DNA from: Acidiferrobacteraceae bacterium
GTDB lineage: Bacteria; Pseudomonadota; Gammaproteobacteria; Arenicellales; UBA868
Length of the DNA: 64,000 nucleotides
Direction of reading: 5' to 3'
NCBI GenBank assembly: GCA_002721105.1
Contig: PBJL01000017.1
Span: forward strand, 44,895-108,894
This document shows positions 10,826 to 20,107 of this stretch, in pieces. Every line of letters starts with the position of its first letter. Within the stretch, counting starts at the first letter, position 1. Made by a program: the position numbers and the translations under genes. The notes beneath the pieces are model-generated. The model did not search any database and had not been told where the DNA came from. It was given only the letters and a program-made list of their open reading frames with translations.

Positions 10826-12001
10826 ATGAATCTATATTTAGCATTATTTCTTTTATTTATCGTTTTTTGTGGGGCGTGGTTTATCGGAAGGTTTGGCACG
10901 CGACATCGGACTCCCGAGGTCGAGAGCTTGCCCCGTGAATATTTTCGGGGGTTAAATTTCCTTCTCAATGAGGAAAGAGATAAAGCGCTAGAAGTTTTGG
11001 TTACTGCTCTAGAGAAAGATAAAGAGACTATAGAAGTGCAATTAGCTCTCGGTAGCTTATTTCGTAGGCGAGGAGAAATTCAGCGCGCTACTCGCGTCCA
11101 TCAGAATTTAGTTGCCCGAACACAGCTTGACAAGAATCAAAGGCTTCGTGCTATTTATGAGTTAGCCCAAGATTATTACAAGGCTGGATTATTTGATCGT
11201 GCCGAGCATCTATTGTTAGAAATCAACGACGAAAATGACTTGGAAGATTCTCCAAAACGATTACTACTACAGATTTATGAACAAGAAAAGGAATGGGAGA
11301 ATGACATTAGTATTGCCAGTCAGCTACCTAACCTTGGAAGTGATAAAAATGAAGGAATAATTGCGCATTACAATTGTGAACTTGCCGAAAATTCGATTGC
11401 AGAGGGAAAATATATAAATGCTCTATCTTATATATCGAATGCGTTTAAGATTGATAGTCGCTGTGCACGGGCAATGATCCAAGCTGGTCGATTAAAAGCT
11501 ATTCAAGGTGATCATCGAGGCACAGTTAACGAATGGATGCACGGAGCAAAACTCCATAAAGAGTTACCCGGAGAGATTTGCCACTTAATTTACAACAGCT
11601 TCAAGGTTTTGAATGAACTAGAAGAATATCGAGATTTTCTCGTTGATACATTAGATTCGGTAGACGATATCCGTTTAGTTTTAGCACTGACAGAATACTT
11701 AACTAGATATGAGAGCGAAAAAAAAGCAGAAAAATTTTTATTGAAAAAAATTAGATCAACACCATCAATATCTGGGTTGCACAGATTGATACAGCTCAGG
11801 TTGACGCGCAGTACCGGAGAAACTAATACAGACTTGCATTTGCTAGAGAAATTGATTGGCAGCATTGTCGATGAAAGTACAGGATACGCGTGCAAACACT
11901 GCGGGTTCCAAGGAAAAGTAATGCATTGGCAATGCCCTGGCTGCCGAAATTGGAACACCACGCAGGCTCGTATTCATCAAAAATTAGATGTTATTTCATA
12001 A
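10826..12001 (+). CDS. lapB: lipopolysaccharide assembly protein B (TPR and rubredoxin-type metal domain)
   Basis: LapB (YciM) is a cytoplasmic TPR protein anchored in the inner membrane; in E. coli it couples LpxC turnover by FtsH to LPS demand. The 391-residue protein has an N-terminal membrane helix (residues 2-21), a long helical TPR region, and a C-terminal rubredoxin-like metal knuckle with Cys356, Cys359, Cys370 and Cys373 (CKHC and CPGC). All four metal ligands are intact. The length matches the family. It is probably co-transcribed with lapA. A gap of 174 bases without any clear signal separates it from the heptose genes. Confidence 0.92.
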   Translation: MNLYLALFLLFIVFCGAWFIGRFGTRHRTPEVESLPREYFRGLNFLLNEERDKALEVLVTALEKDKETIEVQLALGSLFRRRGEIQRATRVHQNLVARTQLDKNQRLRAIYELAQDYYKAGLFDRAEHLLLEINDENDLEDSPKRLLLQIYEQEKEWENDISIASQLPNLGSDKNEGIIAHYNCELAENSIAEGKYINALSYISNAFKIDSRCARAMIQAGRLKAIQGDHRGTVNEWMHGAKLHKELPGEICHLIYNSFKVLNELEEYRDFLVDTLDSVDDIRLVLALTEYLTRYESEKKAEKFLLKKIRSTPSISGLHRLIQLRLTRSTGETNTDLHLLEKLIGSIVDESTGYACKHCGFQGKVMHWQCPGCRNWNTTQARIHQKLDVIS

Positions 12002-12175
12002 ATCTCCAATAGGGAGAGTAGTCTGCAAGAAACAATTGTTAAATATCAGGGAAAACAATCAACAGGGGTGATAATAAGTGTATTAATTAGAATTTTGTTT
12101 TGAAAACGCATCAATCAATGAAAAAATATCGACTATATTTTAGAATAGTAATGGTCATTCAAATTCCTTAAAGCA

Positions 12176-13129
12176 ATGTCTTTTATTAAAAAAAGTTTTT
12201 CATCGATCCGCACTCTGGTGGTCGGCGATGTTATGTTAGACCGCTATTGGCTAGGATCAGTTAATAGAGTTTCACCAGAAGCGCCAGTACCAGTGGTTTT
12301 AGTTAACTCAACAGAGCTACGTGTGGGAGGCGCTGGTAACGTTGCCGCAAATATTCGAGGTTTAGGAGCTAGTTGTGACCTAGTATCTATAGTAGGCGAT
12401 GACGATGGTGGCAAGAAAGTACTTGAAATTCTAGAAACACAAGGCGTTGAATGCCACATGAAAATTGACAAAGATTGCAGGACCACAGAGAAATTGAGAA
12501 TACTTGGTAGAAACCAGCAATTGCTGCGAGCTGACTTCGAGGCGTTGCCAAATAAAGCAACTATTAATAGCTGTGTTACGCATTATAAAAAATTAATATC
12601 AAAGACGGATGTGGTTATTTTGTCTGATTACGGCAAGGGTGTCATTCTTGATGCCAAAGAAATGATTCAGGTAGCAATAAAACACAAAATACCCATAGTG
12701 GTAGATCCGAAAGGCTCTGATTTTTCGAAATATACTGGTGCCACACTAATAACCCCGAATGAGACTGAGCTTGAATCAGTCATTGGTGTGTGGACCTCCG
12801 AACATGATCTTGAAAATCAAGTTAAAGAATTAATAAAAAAAATTGAAGTCCAGGGTTTATTGCTTACTCGTGGTGAAAAGGGAATGACTTACTTTAGGCG
12901 AGAAGAATCAGCTATACATCAGGATGCGATATCGATAGAAGTGTATGATGTCAGTGGTGCTGGCGATACTGTGGTGTCATCAATAGCTATTGGTATTGTG
13001 TCAGGCTTGACATGGGAAGAAATGCTATTTCTAGCAAATGCGGCTGCTGGTATAGTAATTAAGAAATTGGGCACATCTGTTGTAACTATGAGTGAAGTGC
13101 TTTCGGCTATCGCCCCGGATAACACATAA
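12176..13129 (+). CDS. hldE: D-glycero-beta-D-manno-heptose-7-phosphate kinase (HldE kinase domain only)
   Basis: A ribokinase-family (PfkB) sugar kinase of 317 residues that matches the first domain of HldE (RfaE): it phosphorylates heptose 7-phosphate to the 1,7-bisphosphate in ADP-heptose synthesis for the LPS inner core. Visible motifs are VVGDVMLDRYWLG, the GGAGNVAANI substrate loop, and DVSGAGDT with catalytic base Asp264. In E. coli and Pseudomonas, HldE is about 475 residues and carries a second, adenylyltransferase domain; that domain is absent here, because the stop codon is followed directly by hldD. The adenylyltransferase (HldC-type) must be encoded elsewhere. The name HldA/RfaE1 would also fit. 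Confidence 0.87.
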   Translation: MSFIKKSFSSIRTLVVGDVMLDRYWLGSVNRVSPEAPVPVVLVNSTELRVGGAGNVAANIRGLGASCDLVSIVGDDDGGKKVLEILETQGVECHMKIDKDCRTTEKLRILGRNQQLLRADFEALPNKATINSCVTHYKKLISKTDVVILSDYGKGVILDAKEMIQVAIKHKIPIVVDPKGSDFSKYTGATLITPNETELESVIGVWTSEHDLENQVKELIKKIEVQGLLLTRGEKGMTYFRREESAIHQDAISIEVYDVSGAGDTVVSSIAIGIVSGLTWEEMLFLANAAAGIVIKKLGTSVVTMSEVLSAIAPDNT

Positions 13130-14122
13130 ATGATCATCGTTACTGGTGGAGCGGGGTTTATCGGCTCGAACATTGTTAAGGCTCTTAATAGAAGAGGAAT
13201 TGAAGATATTCTTATTGTTGACCAGGCAAGTAATCACTCTAACCTCAACAACTTATTCGATCTTAGAGTGAGTGACTACATAGATTATACTGACTTTCAT
13301 CGAAATCTTTTAAGTAGAAGTTTTACAAATGATGTCCAAGCTATACTTCATCAGGGCGCATGTTCCGACACGATGGCTGTAGATGCAAATAAAATAATGA
13401 GTACTAATTTCTGTTTTTCAAAAGATTTGCTGAATAGTTGTATCGATTTCGAAGTGCCACTGATTTACGCATCTTCCGCTGCAATTTATGGAGCCGGTGA
13501 TAGTTTTTCAGTTAATCCGCGGGATGAGGCGCCATTAAATATTTATGCTTATTCTAAATATCTTTTTGATCGTTTGGTACGAACAAAAATACAAGGTAAA
13601 AATAGCCAAATAGTTGGTTTACGGTATTTTAATGTTTATGGGCCGAGAGAGACCCACAAAGGAATGATGTCATCAATTATTTATCAAATGTTTAATCAAA
13701 TACGGACGGGTGGAAACATTAGTCTTTTTCAAGGTACAGGTAGATTCGGAGACGGAGAGCAGCGGCGGGATTTTATCTACATTGACGATATAGTGAATGT
13801 TAATTTGCACATGCTGGACAATAGAGATATTAGTGGAATTGTGAATGTCGGCACTGGTCGTAGTCGAAGCTTTAATGATGCAGCTATGGCTGTAATCAAT
13901 GCGATGCGAAATTTAGAAAACAAACAAACGTTGTCGTTGGAGGAAGCGCAGAATACTGGACTAATTAGGTATAAACCAATGCCAGTTGAATTGGTAGGTA
14001 AATATCAGAGTTATACAGAAGCAGATATTAGCACATTAAGTCATTCGCGATTTACCCAAGAGATGATGAAATTAGAAGATGGTGTTAATGCTTATGTGAA
14101 GATTCTCTTCGATCAAAAATAA
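13130..14122 (+). CDS. hldD: ADP-L-glycero-D-manno-heptose 6-epimerase
   Basis: An extended SDR epimerase that converts ADP-D-glycero-D-manno-heptose to the L-glycero form used in the LPS inner core. The 330-residue protein begins with the Rossmann motif TGGAGFIGS and has the catalytic pair Tyr139/Lys143 (YAYSK). GLRYFNVYGPRE and GDGEQRRDFIYIDD are typical of HldD. Its ATG follows the hldE stop codon with no intervening base, so the two are almost certainly co-translated from one mRNA. Confidence 0.94.
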   Translation: MIIVTGGAGFIGSNIVKALNRRGIEDILIVDQASNHSNLNNLFDLRVSDYIDYTDFHRNLLSRSFTNDVQAILHQGACSDTMAVDANKIMSTNFCFSKDLLNSCIDFEVPLIYASSAAIYGAGDSFSVNPRDEAPLNIYAYSKYLFDRLVRTKIQGKNSQIVGLRYFNVYGPRETHKGMMSSIIYQMFNQIRTGGNISLFQGTGRFGDGEQRRDFIYIDDIVNVNLHMLDNRDISGIVNVGTGRSRSFNDAAMAVINAMRNLENKQTLSLEEAQNTGLIRYKPMPVELVGKYQSYTEADISTLSHSRFTQEMMKLEDGVNAYVKILFDQK

Positions 14123-14160
14123 TAATCGTGACCTAATATTATTCAAGGCGTCAGACATTC

Positions 14161-15237
14161 ATGATAGATTATAAAAGTTGTATTTTTGTAACAGGAGGAG
14201 CGGGTTTTATTGGTTCAGAATTAATTCGTCAATTGATCTCATCGACTGATGCTTTCATCGTAAATATAGATAAACTGACCTATGCGGGAAACCTGTCAAC
14301 TTTAAGTGATATTGAGCACAACGATAGATATTTTTTTTCTCAAACCGATATTTGTGACCGAGCGGAAATTGACCAGCTTTTCGAAAAATTTAAACCAGAT
14401 GGTATTATGCATCTAGCAGCTGAGTCACATGTAGATCGTTCAATCGATAGTCCTAAAGCCTTCCTCGAGACAAATATTATGGGTACGTTTACTCTTCTTG
14501 AGGCGGCACGAGCTTATCGTGATAAATCCGACAATGGGAACGGCAAACGGTTCAGATTCCATCATGTATCGACCGATGAGGTATTTGGCACGCTTGGCGA
14601 AGAAGGAAAATTTACAGAATCATCTCCTTATCAACCACGATCTCCCTATGCAGCTAGCAAAGCATCCTCCGACCATATGGTTCGTGCTTGGTCAGAAACA
14701 TATGGTATTCCTATAATTATGTCAAATTGCTCTAATAATTATGGTCCCTACCAATATCCTGAGAAATTAATTCCAGTAATAATCCGAAAAGCTTTGAATG
14801 AAGAGGCTATTCCAATCTATGGTGCTGGTGATAATGTAAGAGATTGGATCTATGTCGGAGATCATGTTAGAGCCCTAATGTTGATCTACCAAAAAGGGGA
14901 GACCGGAAAAACATACAATGTTGGCGGTCAAAATGAAATGTCAAACTTAGCAGTTGCTAAAGCTATTTGTAATATTCTTGATTCCAGTAAACCACGAAAG
15001 AATAAAGCTCAATATGTGGATCTTATTTCGCATGTAGCGGATCGACCTGGCCATGATTTTCGTTATGCGATTGACAGTAATCGTATCGAGCAAGAACTAG
15101 GGTGGTACCCAACGGAAACGTTTATTAGTGGTCTTCAAAAAACTATACACTGGTATGTACAACATGAGGTATGGGTAAACGATGTACTTGGCTCAAAATA
15201 TCATGGCGAACGATTGGGGTTGAAGCTATGTCGATAA
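14161..15237 (+). CDS. rfbB: dTDP-glucose 4,6-dehydratase
   Basis: RfbB (RmlB) dehydrates dTDP-glucose to dTDP-4-keto-6-deoxyglucose, the branch point to rhamnose, fucosamine, viosamine and other deoxysugars. The 358-residue extended SDR has TGGAGFIGS at the N-terminus, the catalytic triplet Thr138-Asp139-Glu140 (STDEVFG) and Tyr163/Lys167 (YAASK), plus [17 protein letters not shown], which is diagnostic of RmlB. It overlaps rfbA by ten bases. rfbC and rfbD, needed to finish dTDP-rhamnose, are not in the window, so the final sugar is unknown. Confidence 0.95.
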   Translation: MIDYKSCIFVTGGAGFIGSELIRQLISSTDAFIVNIDKLTYAGNLSTLSDIEHNDRYFFSQTDICDRAEIDQLFEKFKPDGIMHLAAESHVDRSIDSPKAFLETNIMGTFTLLEAARAYRDKSDNGNGKRFRFHHVSTDEVFGTLGEEGKFTESSPYQPRSPYAASKASSDHMVRAWSETYGIPIIMSNCSNNYGPYQYPEKLIPVIIRKALNEEAIPIYGAGDNVRDWIYVGDHVRALMLIYQKGETGKTYNVGGQNEMSNLAVAKAICNILDSSKPRKNKAQYVDLISHVADRPGHDFRYAIDSNRIEQELGWYPTETFISGLQKTIHWYVQHEVWVNDVLGSKYHGERLGLKLCR

Positions 15238-16121
15238 GAGGCCTAATCTTAGCCGGAGGGTCAGGATCACGGTTAGCTCCTATAACAACGTCTGTGTCAA
15301 AACAGTTATTACCTGTATACGACAAACCGATGATTTACTATCCATTATGTGCTCTTCTTTTAGCCGGAATTCGCGATATTTTAGTTATTTCTACGCCCGA
15401 TGATACGCCAAACTTTCAGCGGTTACTCGCTGACGGATCACAATGGGGAATTAATATTTCTTATGCTGTACAGCCTTCTCCGGAGGGTATCGCGCAGGCG
15501 TTTATACTTGGTTCGGAGTTTATTGGAGCAAATACATCGGCTTTAATTTTGGGTGATAATATATTTTATGGAGATGGTTTAGCGAAAAAATTAAAAAACG
15601 CTTCTAGTTGTAAAAAAGGAGCAACAGTGTTTGCATATCAAGTTAAAGATCCAGAACGTTATGGGGTTGTATCATTTGATAAAACAGGAAAGGCAATTAA
15701 TTTAGAGGAGAAGCCAAAAAATCCAAAATCGCCTTATGCTGTTACAGGATTATATTTCTATGATAAAAAAGTAGTAGAAATTGCTCGCGACCTAAAACCT
15801 TCATCTCGCGGGGAATTAGAAATTACTGATATTAATCAAGTTTATCTAAATGAAGACTGTTTGAGAGTTGAAACTTTGGGGCGGGGAATGGCATGGTTAG
15901 ATACGGGTACTCATGAAGCTTTACTAGAAGCATCAACTTTTATTGAAACTATTGAAAAGCGACAGGGATTAAAAATTGGCTGCCCGGAAGAAGTGGTTTG
16001 GCGTTTAAGGTATATCGACACAGAACAATTACAATCCTTTGCTAGAAAATATAACAATAGCAGTTATGGAGAATATCTATACCAACTAGTATCTGACGAG
16101 AAGTTGAGTGGACGGGATTAA
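15228..16121 (+). CDS. rfbA: glucose-1-phosphate thymidylyltransferase
   Basis: RfbA (RmlA) makes dTDP-glucose from glucose 1-phosphate and dTTP, supplying RfbB. The start ATG 15228 gives 297 residues starting [16 protein letters not shown]; a longer in-frame reading to 15171 lies wholly inside rfbB and adds unrelated sequence. Motifs are [38 protein letters not shown] and WLDTGTH. The length and motifs match RmlA. The gene overlaps rfbB upstream and the wzm-like permease downstream, so all three are likely one operon. Confidence 0.95.
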   Translation: MSIRGLILAGGSGSRLAPITTSVSKQLLPVYDKPMIYYPLCALLLAGIRDILVISTPDDTPNFQRLLADGSQWGINISYAVQPSPEGIAQAFILGSEFIGANTSALILGDNIFYGDGLAKKLKNASSCKKGATVFAYQVKDPERYGVVSFDKTGKAINLEEKPKNPKSPYAVTGLYFYDKKVVEIARDLKPSSRGELEITDINQVYLNEDCLRVETLGRGMAWLDTGTHEALLEASTFIETIEKRQGLKIGCPEEVVWRLRYIDTEQLQSFARKYNNSSYGEYLYQLVSDEKLSGRD

Positions 16122-16947
16122 ACAACGAGACATGAATCCTGCTAGCATAGGCCCTAATATTTTTTTGTCGTTTTTGAGAAATTGGAACTTAGTTTTTCAG
16201 CTAACGAAGAGAAATATTGAGGCGAGATTCAAGGGCGCGGCGCTAGGCTTCTTATGGTCGTTTTTTACCCCGATATTGATGTTAGTTGTGTATACCTTTG
16301 TTTTTGGAGTTATTCTCGATATACGCTGGATTAATCAAGAAGGTGGAAATCTAGAATTCGCTACCATACTTTTTTCGGGCTTAATTGTTCACACATATTT
16401 TTCGGATTGCATTCAGGCGTCCACCGAATTAATCGTTTCAAATAGACAATATGTCAAAAAAGTGGTTTTCCCACTCGAATCACTCCCATGGGTTGCGGTG
16501 TTTACTGCACTTTTTCAATTAACCGTTAGCATTTTAGTATTAATTCTTTATTTATTACTGGTTCAACAAAGTCTTTCATGGACGATCTTATTGTTGCCCA
16601 TAATTATATTTCCATTAATGATCATGGCTCTCGGGTTTAGTTGGCTCATTTCAGCGGTAACCGTTTATGTGCGAGATTTGAGACAAATTATTGGCCCACT
16701 CACACTGATACTTTTATTTGTTAGCCCCATTTTTTACCCAGCGTCGAGCCTCCCTAGCAATTTCCGATTTTTGATATATATGAATCCGATTAGTTGGGTT
16801 GTAGATGAGTCTAGAAATCTTATTTTATGGGGAACGTTACCCAATTTCGGTGGAGTGCTTATTTATTATGCCGTCTCTTTAGTTATGGCATGGTTTGGTC
16901 TTTTATGTTTCCAAAAACTACGTTCAGGTTTTTCCGATGTCATTTGA
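16108..16947 (+). CDS. wzm: ABC-type polysaccharide export permease (Wzm-like)
   Basis: A 279-residue ABC-2 type membrane protein with about six hydrophobic helices. The conserved N-terminal segment [20 protein letters not shown] and the [15 protein letters not shown] helix are typical of O-antigen/teichoic-acid export permeases. It would carry a lipid-linked polysaccharide across the inner membrane with the downstream ATPase. The start is uncertain: GTG 16108 has a GAGAAG ribosome-binding site and overlaps rfbA by 14 bases, while ATG 16132 gives a protein eight residues shorter. The next gene overlaps its end by 11 bases, a common sign of stoichiometric coupling between permease and ATPase. 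Confidence 0.88.
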   Translation: MDGIKQRDMNPASIGPNIFLSFLRNWNLVFQLTKRNIEARFKGAALGFLWSFFTPILMLVVYTFVFGVILDIRWINQEGGNLEFATILFSGLIVHTYFSDCIQASTELIVSNRQYVKKVVFPLESLPWVAVFTALFQLTVSILVLILYLLLVQQSLSWTILLLPIIIFPLMIMALGFSWLISAVTVYVRDLRQIIGPLTLILLFVSPIFYPASSLPSNFRFLIYMNPISWVVDESRNLILWGTLPNFGGVLIYYAVSLVMAWFGLLCFQKLRSGFSDVI

Positions 16948-18205
16948 TTCTGCTGTGATGGCATCAAACATTGGTAAGTGTTTTAAGATTTATCAACGTC
17001 CAGTTGATAGAGTCTGGGATAAACTTTCAACAAAACCATTACACAGTAAATTCTGGGCATTAAATGATGTCTCATTTGAAATAAAAAAAGGGGAAACATT
17101 AGGATTGATTGGTCCAAATGGATCAGGAAAATCTACTCTATTGGAAATTTTATGTGGAACAACGAAGCCAACCTGTGGGGTTGTAAATGTGGTGGGCCGA
17201 GTATCAGCGCTTTTAGAGCTAGGAGCAGGCTTCAATCCTGAATTTACTGGTCGTGAAAATGTTTTTTTAAATGGTACCATTCAAAATATATCGAAAAGAG
17301 AACTTGAAAATAGGTTTGATAGCATAGTGGCATTTGCTGATATAGGGAGCTTTATTGATCGGCCAGTAAAAACCTATTCTAGCGGTATGTACGTTAGATT
17401 AGCATTTGCCGCAGCAATAGGTATGGAGCCAGATATCTTAATTGTTGACGAGGCGTTAGCGGTTGGAGATGTACGGTTTCAAAGAAAATGTTATCGGTAT
17501 TTTAAGGAACTGCAATCTCGTGGCACTACCATTATCTTTGTTACCCACGCTGTCGAGCTGGTCCGTGCTCACTGTAATCGTGCGATTCTCCTAAATCAAG
17601 GAAGGATTGAAAAAATAGGCATGCCCCAAGAAGTAATCCATGCGTATTTAGAATTTATGTTTTCCCCAAATGCAAGTAATGGAGTTAACGTCAAAAAACT
17701 GCAATCATCAACGATCCCTAGTAATCAGGTAGATAATTGCCTAAACCATAATATGTATAACAACGATGAATATCGGTGGGGTAACAAAAATGCTGAAATT
17801 ATAGATTTTTTTATCGAGACAAAAAGAGGAAAAGATCCATTTATTCTTGAGACAACAGAATCTATTAAATTAGGCATTAAAGTATATTTCTCAGAATCCA
17901 TGACCGATCTAATTTATGGGCTAACCATTCGTACAGTTGATGGAATTATTGTTTATGGGTCTAATACCAGAAATAAACTAATAGACACTAAACCTCGCAA
18001 TAAAGATGAAACTGCTTGGATTTACTTTAAATTTGAATTAAACCTTCTTCCTGGTGATTATTTTCTCTCTTTAGGAGTGGCTCAGGACGATGATACTGTC
18101 GATAATTTAGCAATAGATCGGCGCTATGACATTGCTCATTTTAATGTTGAAGGTTCATTGGAGGATTTAGGATTCGCTGCTCTAAAAATGACGATTGACG
18201 AATAG
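16937..18205 (+). CDS. wzt: ABC-type polysaccharide export ATPase with C-terminal recognition domain (Wzt-like)
   Basis: The ATPase partner of the preceding permease, 422 residues from ATG 16937. The nucleotide-binding domain has Walker A GPNGSGKST (59-67), a degenerate signature YSSGM (147-151, usual in this subfamily) and Walker B ILIVDEAL (Asp171, Glu172). After about residue 270 comes a beta-rich extension starting near RWGNKNAEI. This corresponds to the Wzt C-terminal domain that in E. coli O8/O9a binds the chemically capped non-reducing end of the O-polysaccharide and licenses export. Its presence predicts that the exported glycan carries a terminal modification; a candidate capping enzyme lies at 21126-23228. 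Confidence 0.9.
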   Translation: MSFDSAVMASNIGKCFKIYQRPVDRVWDKLSTKPLHSKFWALNDVSFEIKKGETLGLIGPNGSGKSTLLEILCGTTKPTCGVVNVVGRVSALLELGAGFNPEFTGRENVFLNGTIQNISKRELENRFDSIVAFADIGSFIDRPVKTYSSGMYVRLAFAAAIGMEPDILIVDEALAVGDVRFQRKCYRYFKELQSRGTTIIFVTHAVELVRAHCNRAILLNQGRIEKIGMPQEVIHAYLEFMFSPNASNGVNVKKLQSSTIPSNQVDNCLNHNMYNNDEYRWGNKNAEIIDFFIETKRGKDPFILETTESIKLGIKVYFSESMTDLIYGLTIRTVDGIIVYGSNTRNKLIDTKPRNKDETAWIYFKFELNLLPGDYFLSLGVAQDDDTVDNLAIDRRYDIAHFNVEGSLEDLGFAALKMTIDE

Positions 18206-18294
18206 ACAATTAAAGCATGCTTGCCGTGAAGGTTTTCTTTGTTTGATTATAAAAGATATGAAATTGTCGTTATCATATTGGAAATCAGTGACGA

Positions 18295-20025
18295 TCATTT
18301 AATGAAGAATTTAATTCGGCGCCGAGGGTAGGGGTATAGCCTAAGAAGATTTTTAATTAGTTTTAATCCTAGATTGCGTAATCTCCTAAGACGATCAATT
18401 ATACTGCTTTTTGAAAACCACTTTACTTTGATTGGCTGATAGGCCCATAAGTTATATTGCCCTTTACCAGCCATAGTCGATTGATGAAATGAGCGCAATG
18501 CCTCTATAGTTGCGTTATCGACTGCAGGGTTTCTGGTTGATGATTCATAGTGAATAATCTTAATGTGGGGAGAAATTACGCAGCTGAAACCACTGCTTCT
18601 CGCACGCAAGCAGAAATCAATATCTTGAAAACTATTCGCGAATACCTCCCTGAATTCACCAATCTCAAAGAATGAAATTTTTCTACAGGCAAGGAAAGCG
18701 CCAGTAATTGAGGTTGTTTCATGGTCTGCCCAATAACGATGCATCGGGTCACCTTCGCTAGACGGGTCAGGATTAGGACTATAATGGGTCGCTGAATTTA
18801 GGCTGATATTATCGCCGCAAGATTGGACGGTACCATCGGGATTTAGAAGCATTCCACCGACGCATGCGGTGTCAGCGTCAGACAGTAACGACACTACATC
18901 TAGAATCCAGTTTTTTGTAATGATTTTAGTGTCATCGTTTAGGAAAATTAGTATTTCTCCAGAAGCGTGTTGTGCGCCTAGATTACATTTACGTGAAAAA
19001 TTAAATGCGCCTGGGTCTGGGATTGGTTTGCCGTGCAAACCATACTTATCTAGAATTGCTTGGCCATATTGGAGATCATCGTCTTCATTAACTATGAGTA
19101 GGCATTCAAAAGAGTAGGGCTCGTTTTCTATTGAATCTAACTGAGATAGTGTTTCACTAATCGCATTTAGACATTGATCTAGGAGTTCGATTGTTAGCCC
19201 ATTAATAGTGCGTGTAGTGCCCAACTTTGTTGGAATTATAATGGAGAAATTAGGCATTTTTTTAGGCAACGGTCTACATTTGTATACTGAGAAACCTTTT
19301 TTAGCTACTTCGATTTGAACTTGCCCTTCAAAATCGTTGAAGTAATCTTTTAATGCCTGTGTAGAAGAATTTACGCTGTGACTAGAAACGATCCAATCTT
19401 GTCTTGATTGTGTTGTTTTCATTATGCGCCATTGATATGCAAAATAAGGAACATGTTTTGGCTCGGTAAATTTTGTCATGCGTAGGGCGAGATCGTGATC
19501 CTGACTTCCTTCATAGCCTTCTCGATAACCGCCGACTGTCTCGAAAAGATCTTTTGAAAAAATCTGGAGGTGATTTATGTACATAAGAGAACGAAGTAGT
19601 TGTTTAGAGTAGGCAGGCTTATAAAGACTACGGATTAGATAGCCTTTAGCATCTACTTGCATCTCGTTTGTATAAACCCATTCGCAATCATAGTATTGAA
19701 GATGTTTAACCGCAATTTCAAAGCCTGATCGAATAACCAAATCATCATGATCAACTAGTGCGATGTAATGTCCTGTAGCAACGTCGATCGCCCTATTCAG
19801 GGAGTAACTAACTCCTTGATTAGTAGGATTGGTTAAGACTGTAATATTGAATTTTTCATTACTCCGACATTTTTCAAGAAATCTGATGGTTTGGTTGTCA
19901 GTAGACCCATCATCAACGATGACAAGCTCATGCCGCCCATTGATTGCATGCAAAATGCTATTAATACAAATTTGGAGAATTCGATAATTCGTATTGAATA
20001 TCGGAACTACAAATGAAACCTTCAT
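18295..20025 (-). CDS. tandem-domain GT2 family glycosyltransferase
   Basis: A 576-residue protein with two GT-A (GT2) domains in tandem and no transmembrane helix. Domain one (about 1-240) has SFVVPIFN, VIVDDGSTD and the metal motif VDHDD (91-95). Domain two (about 258-500) has FSIIIPTK, a GEILIFLNDDTK metal motif (Asp364/Asp365) and a FQDIDFCLRARSSGF acceptor-side segment. Such two-domain enzymes often add two different linkages in O-antigen or capsule assembly. It is the last gene of a minus-strand run with 20108 and 21126, and it converges on wzt. Donor and acceptor sugars cannot be inferred. Confidence 0.85.
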   Translation of the reverse strand: MKVSFVVPIFNTNYRILQICINSILHAINGRHELVIVDDGSTDNQTIRFLEKCRSNEKFNITVLTNPTNQGVSYSLNRAIDVATGHYIALVDHDDLVIRSGFEIAVKHLQYYDCEWVYTNEMQVDAKGYLIRSLYKPAYSKQLLRSLMYINHLQIFSKDLFETVGGYREGYEGSQDHDLALRMTKFTEPKHVPYFAYQWRIMKTTQSRQDWIVSSHSVNSSTQALKDYFNDFEGQVQIEVAKKGFSVYKCRPLPKKMPNFSIIIPTKLGTTRTINGLTIELLDQCLNAISETLSQLDSIENEPYSFECLLIVNEDDDLQYGQAILDKYGLHGKPIPDPGAFNFSRKCNLGAQHASGEILIFLNDDTKIITKNWILDVVSLLSDADTACVGGMLLNPDGTVQSCGDNISLNSATHYSPNPDPSSEGDPMHRYWADHETTSITGAFLACRKISFFEIGEFREVFANSFQDIDFCLRARSSGFSCVISPHIKIIHYESSTRNPAVDNATIEALRSFHQSTMAGKGQYNLWAYQPIKVKWFSKSSIIDRLRRLRNLGLKLIKNLLRLYPYPRRRIKFFIK

Positions 20026-20107
20026 ACTATGCTTCCTTAAGTTTGACCTACGGAAAGATTCACTATTTCAAGTCAGAAAAATATTAGGAATAGGCTAGAA
20101 GAATGTA

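Noticed and set aside
11590..11961. 123-codon frame antisense to lapB
   Set aside because: It covers the lapB C-terminus, including the conserved cysteine knuckle, and its translation looks like no protein.
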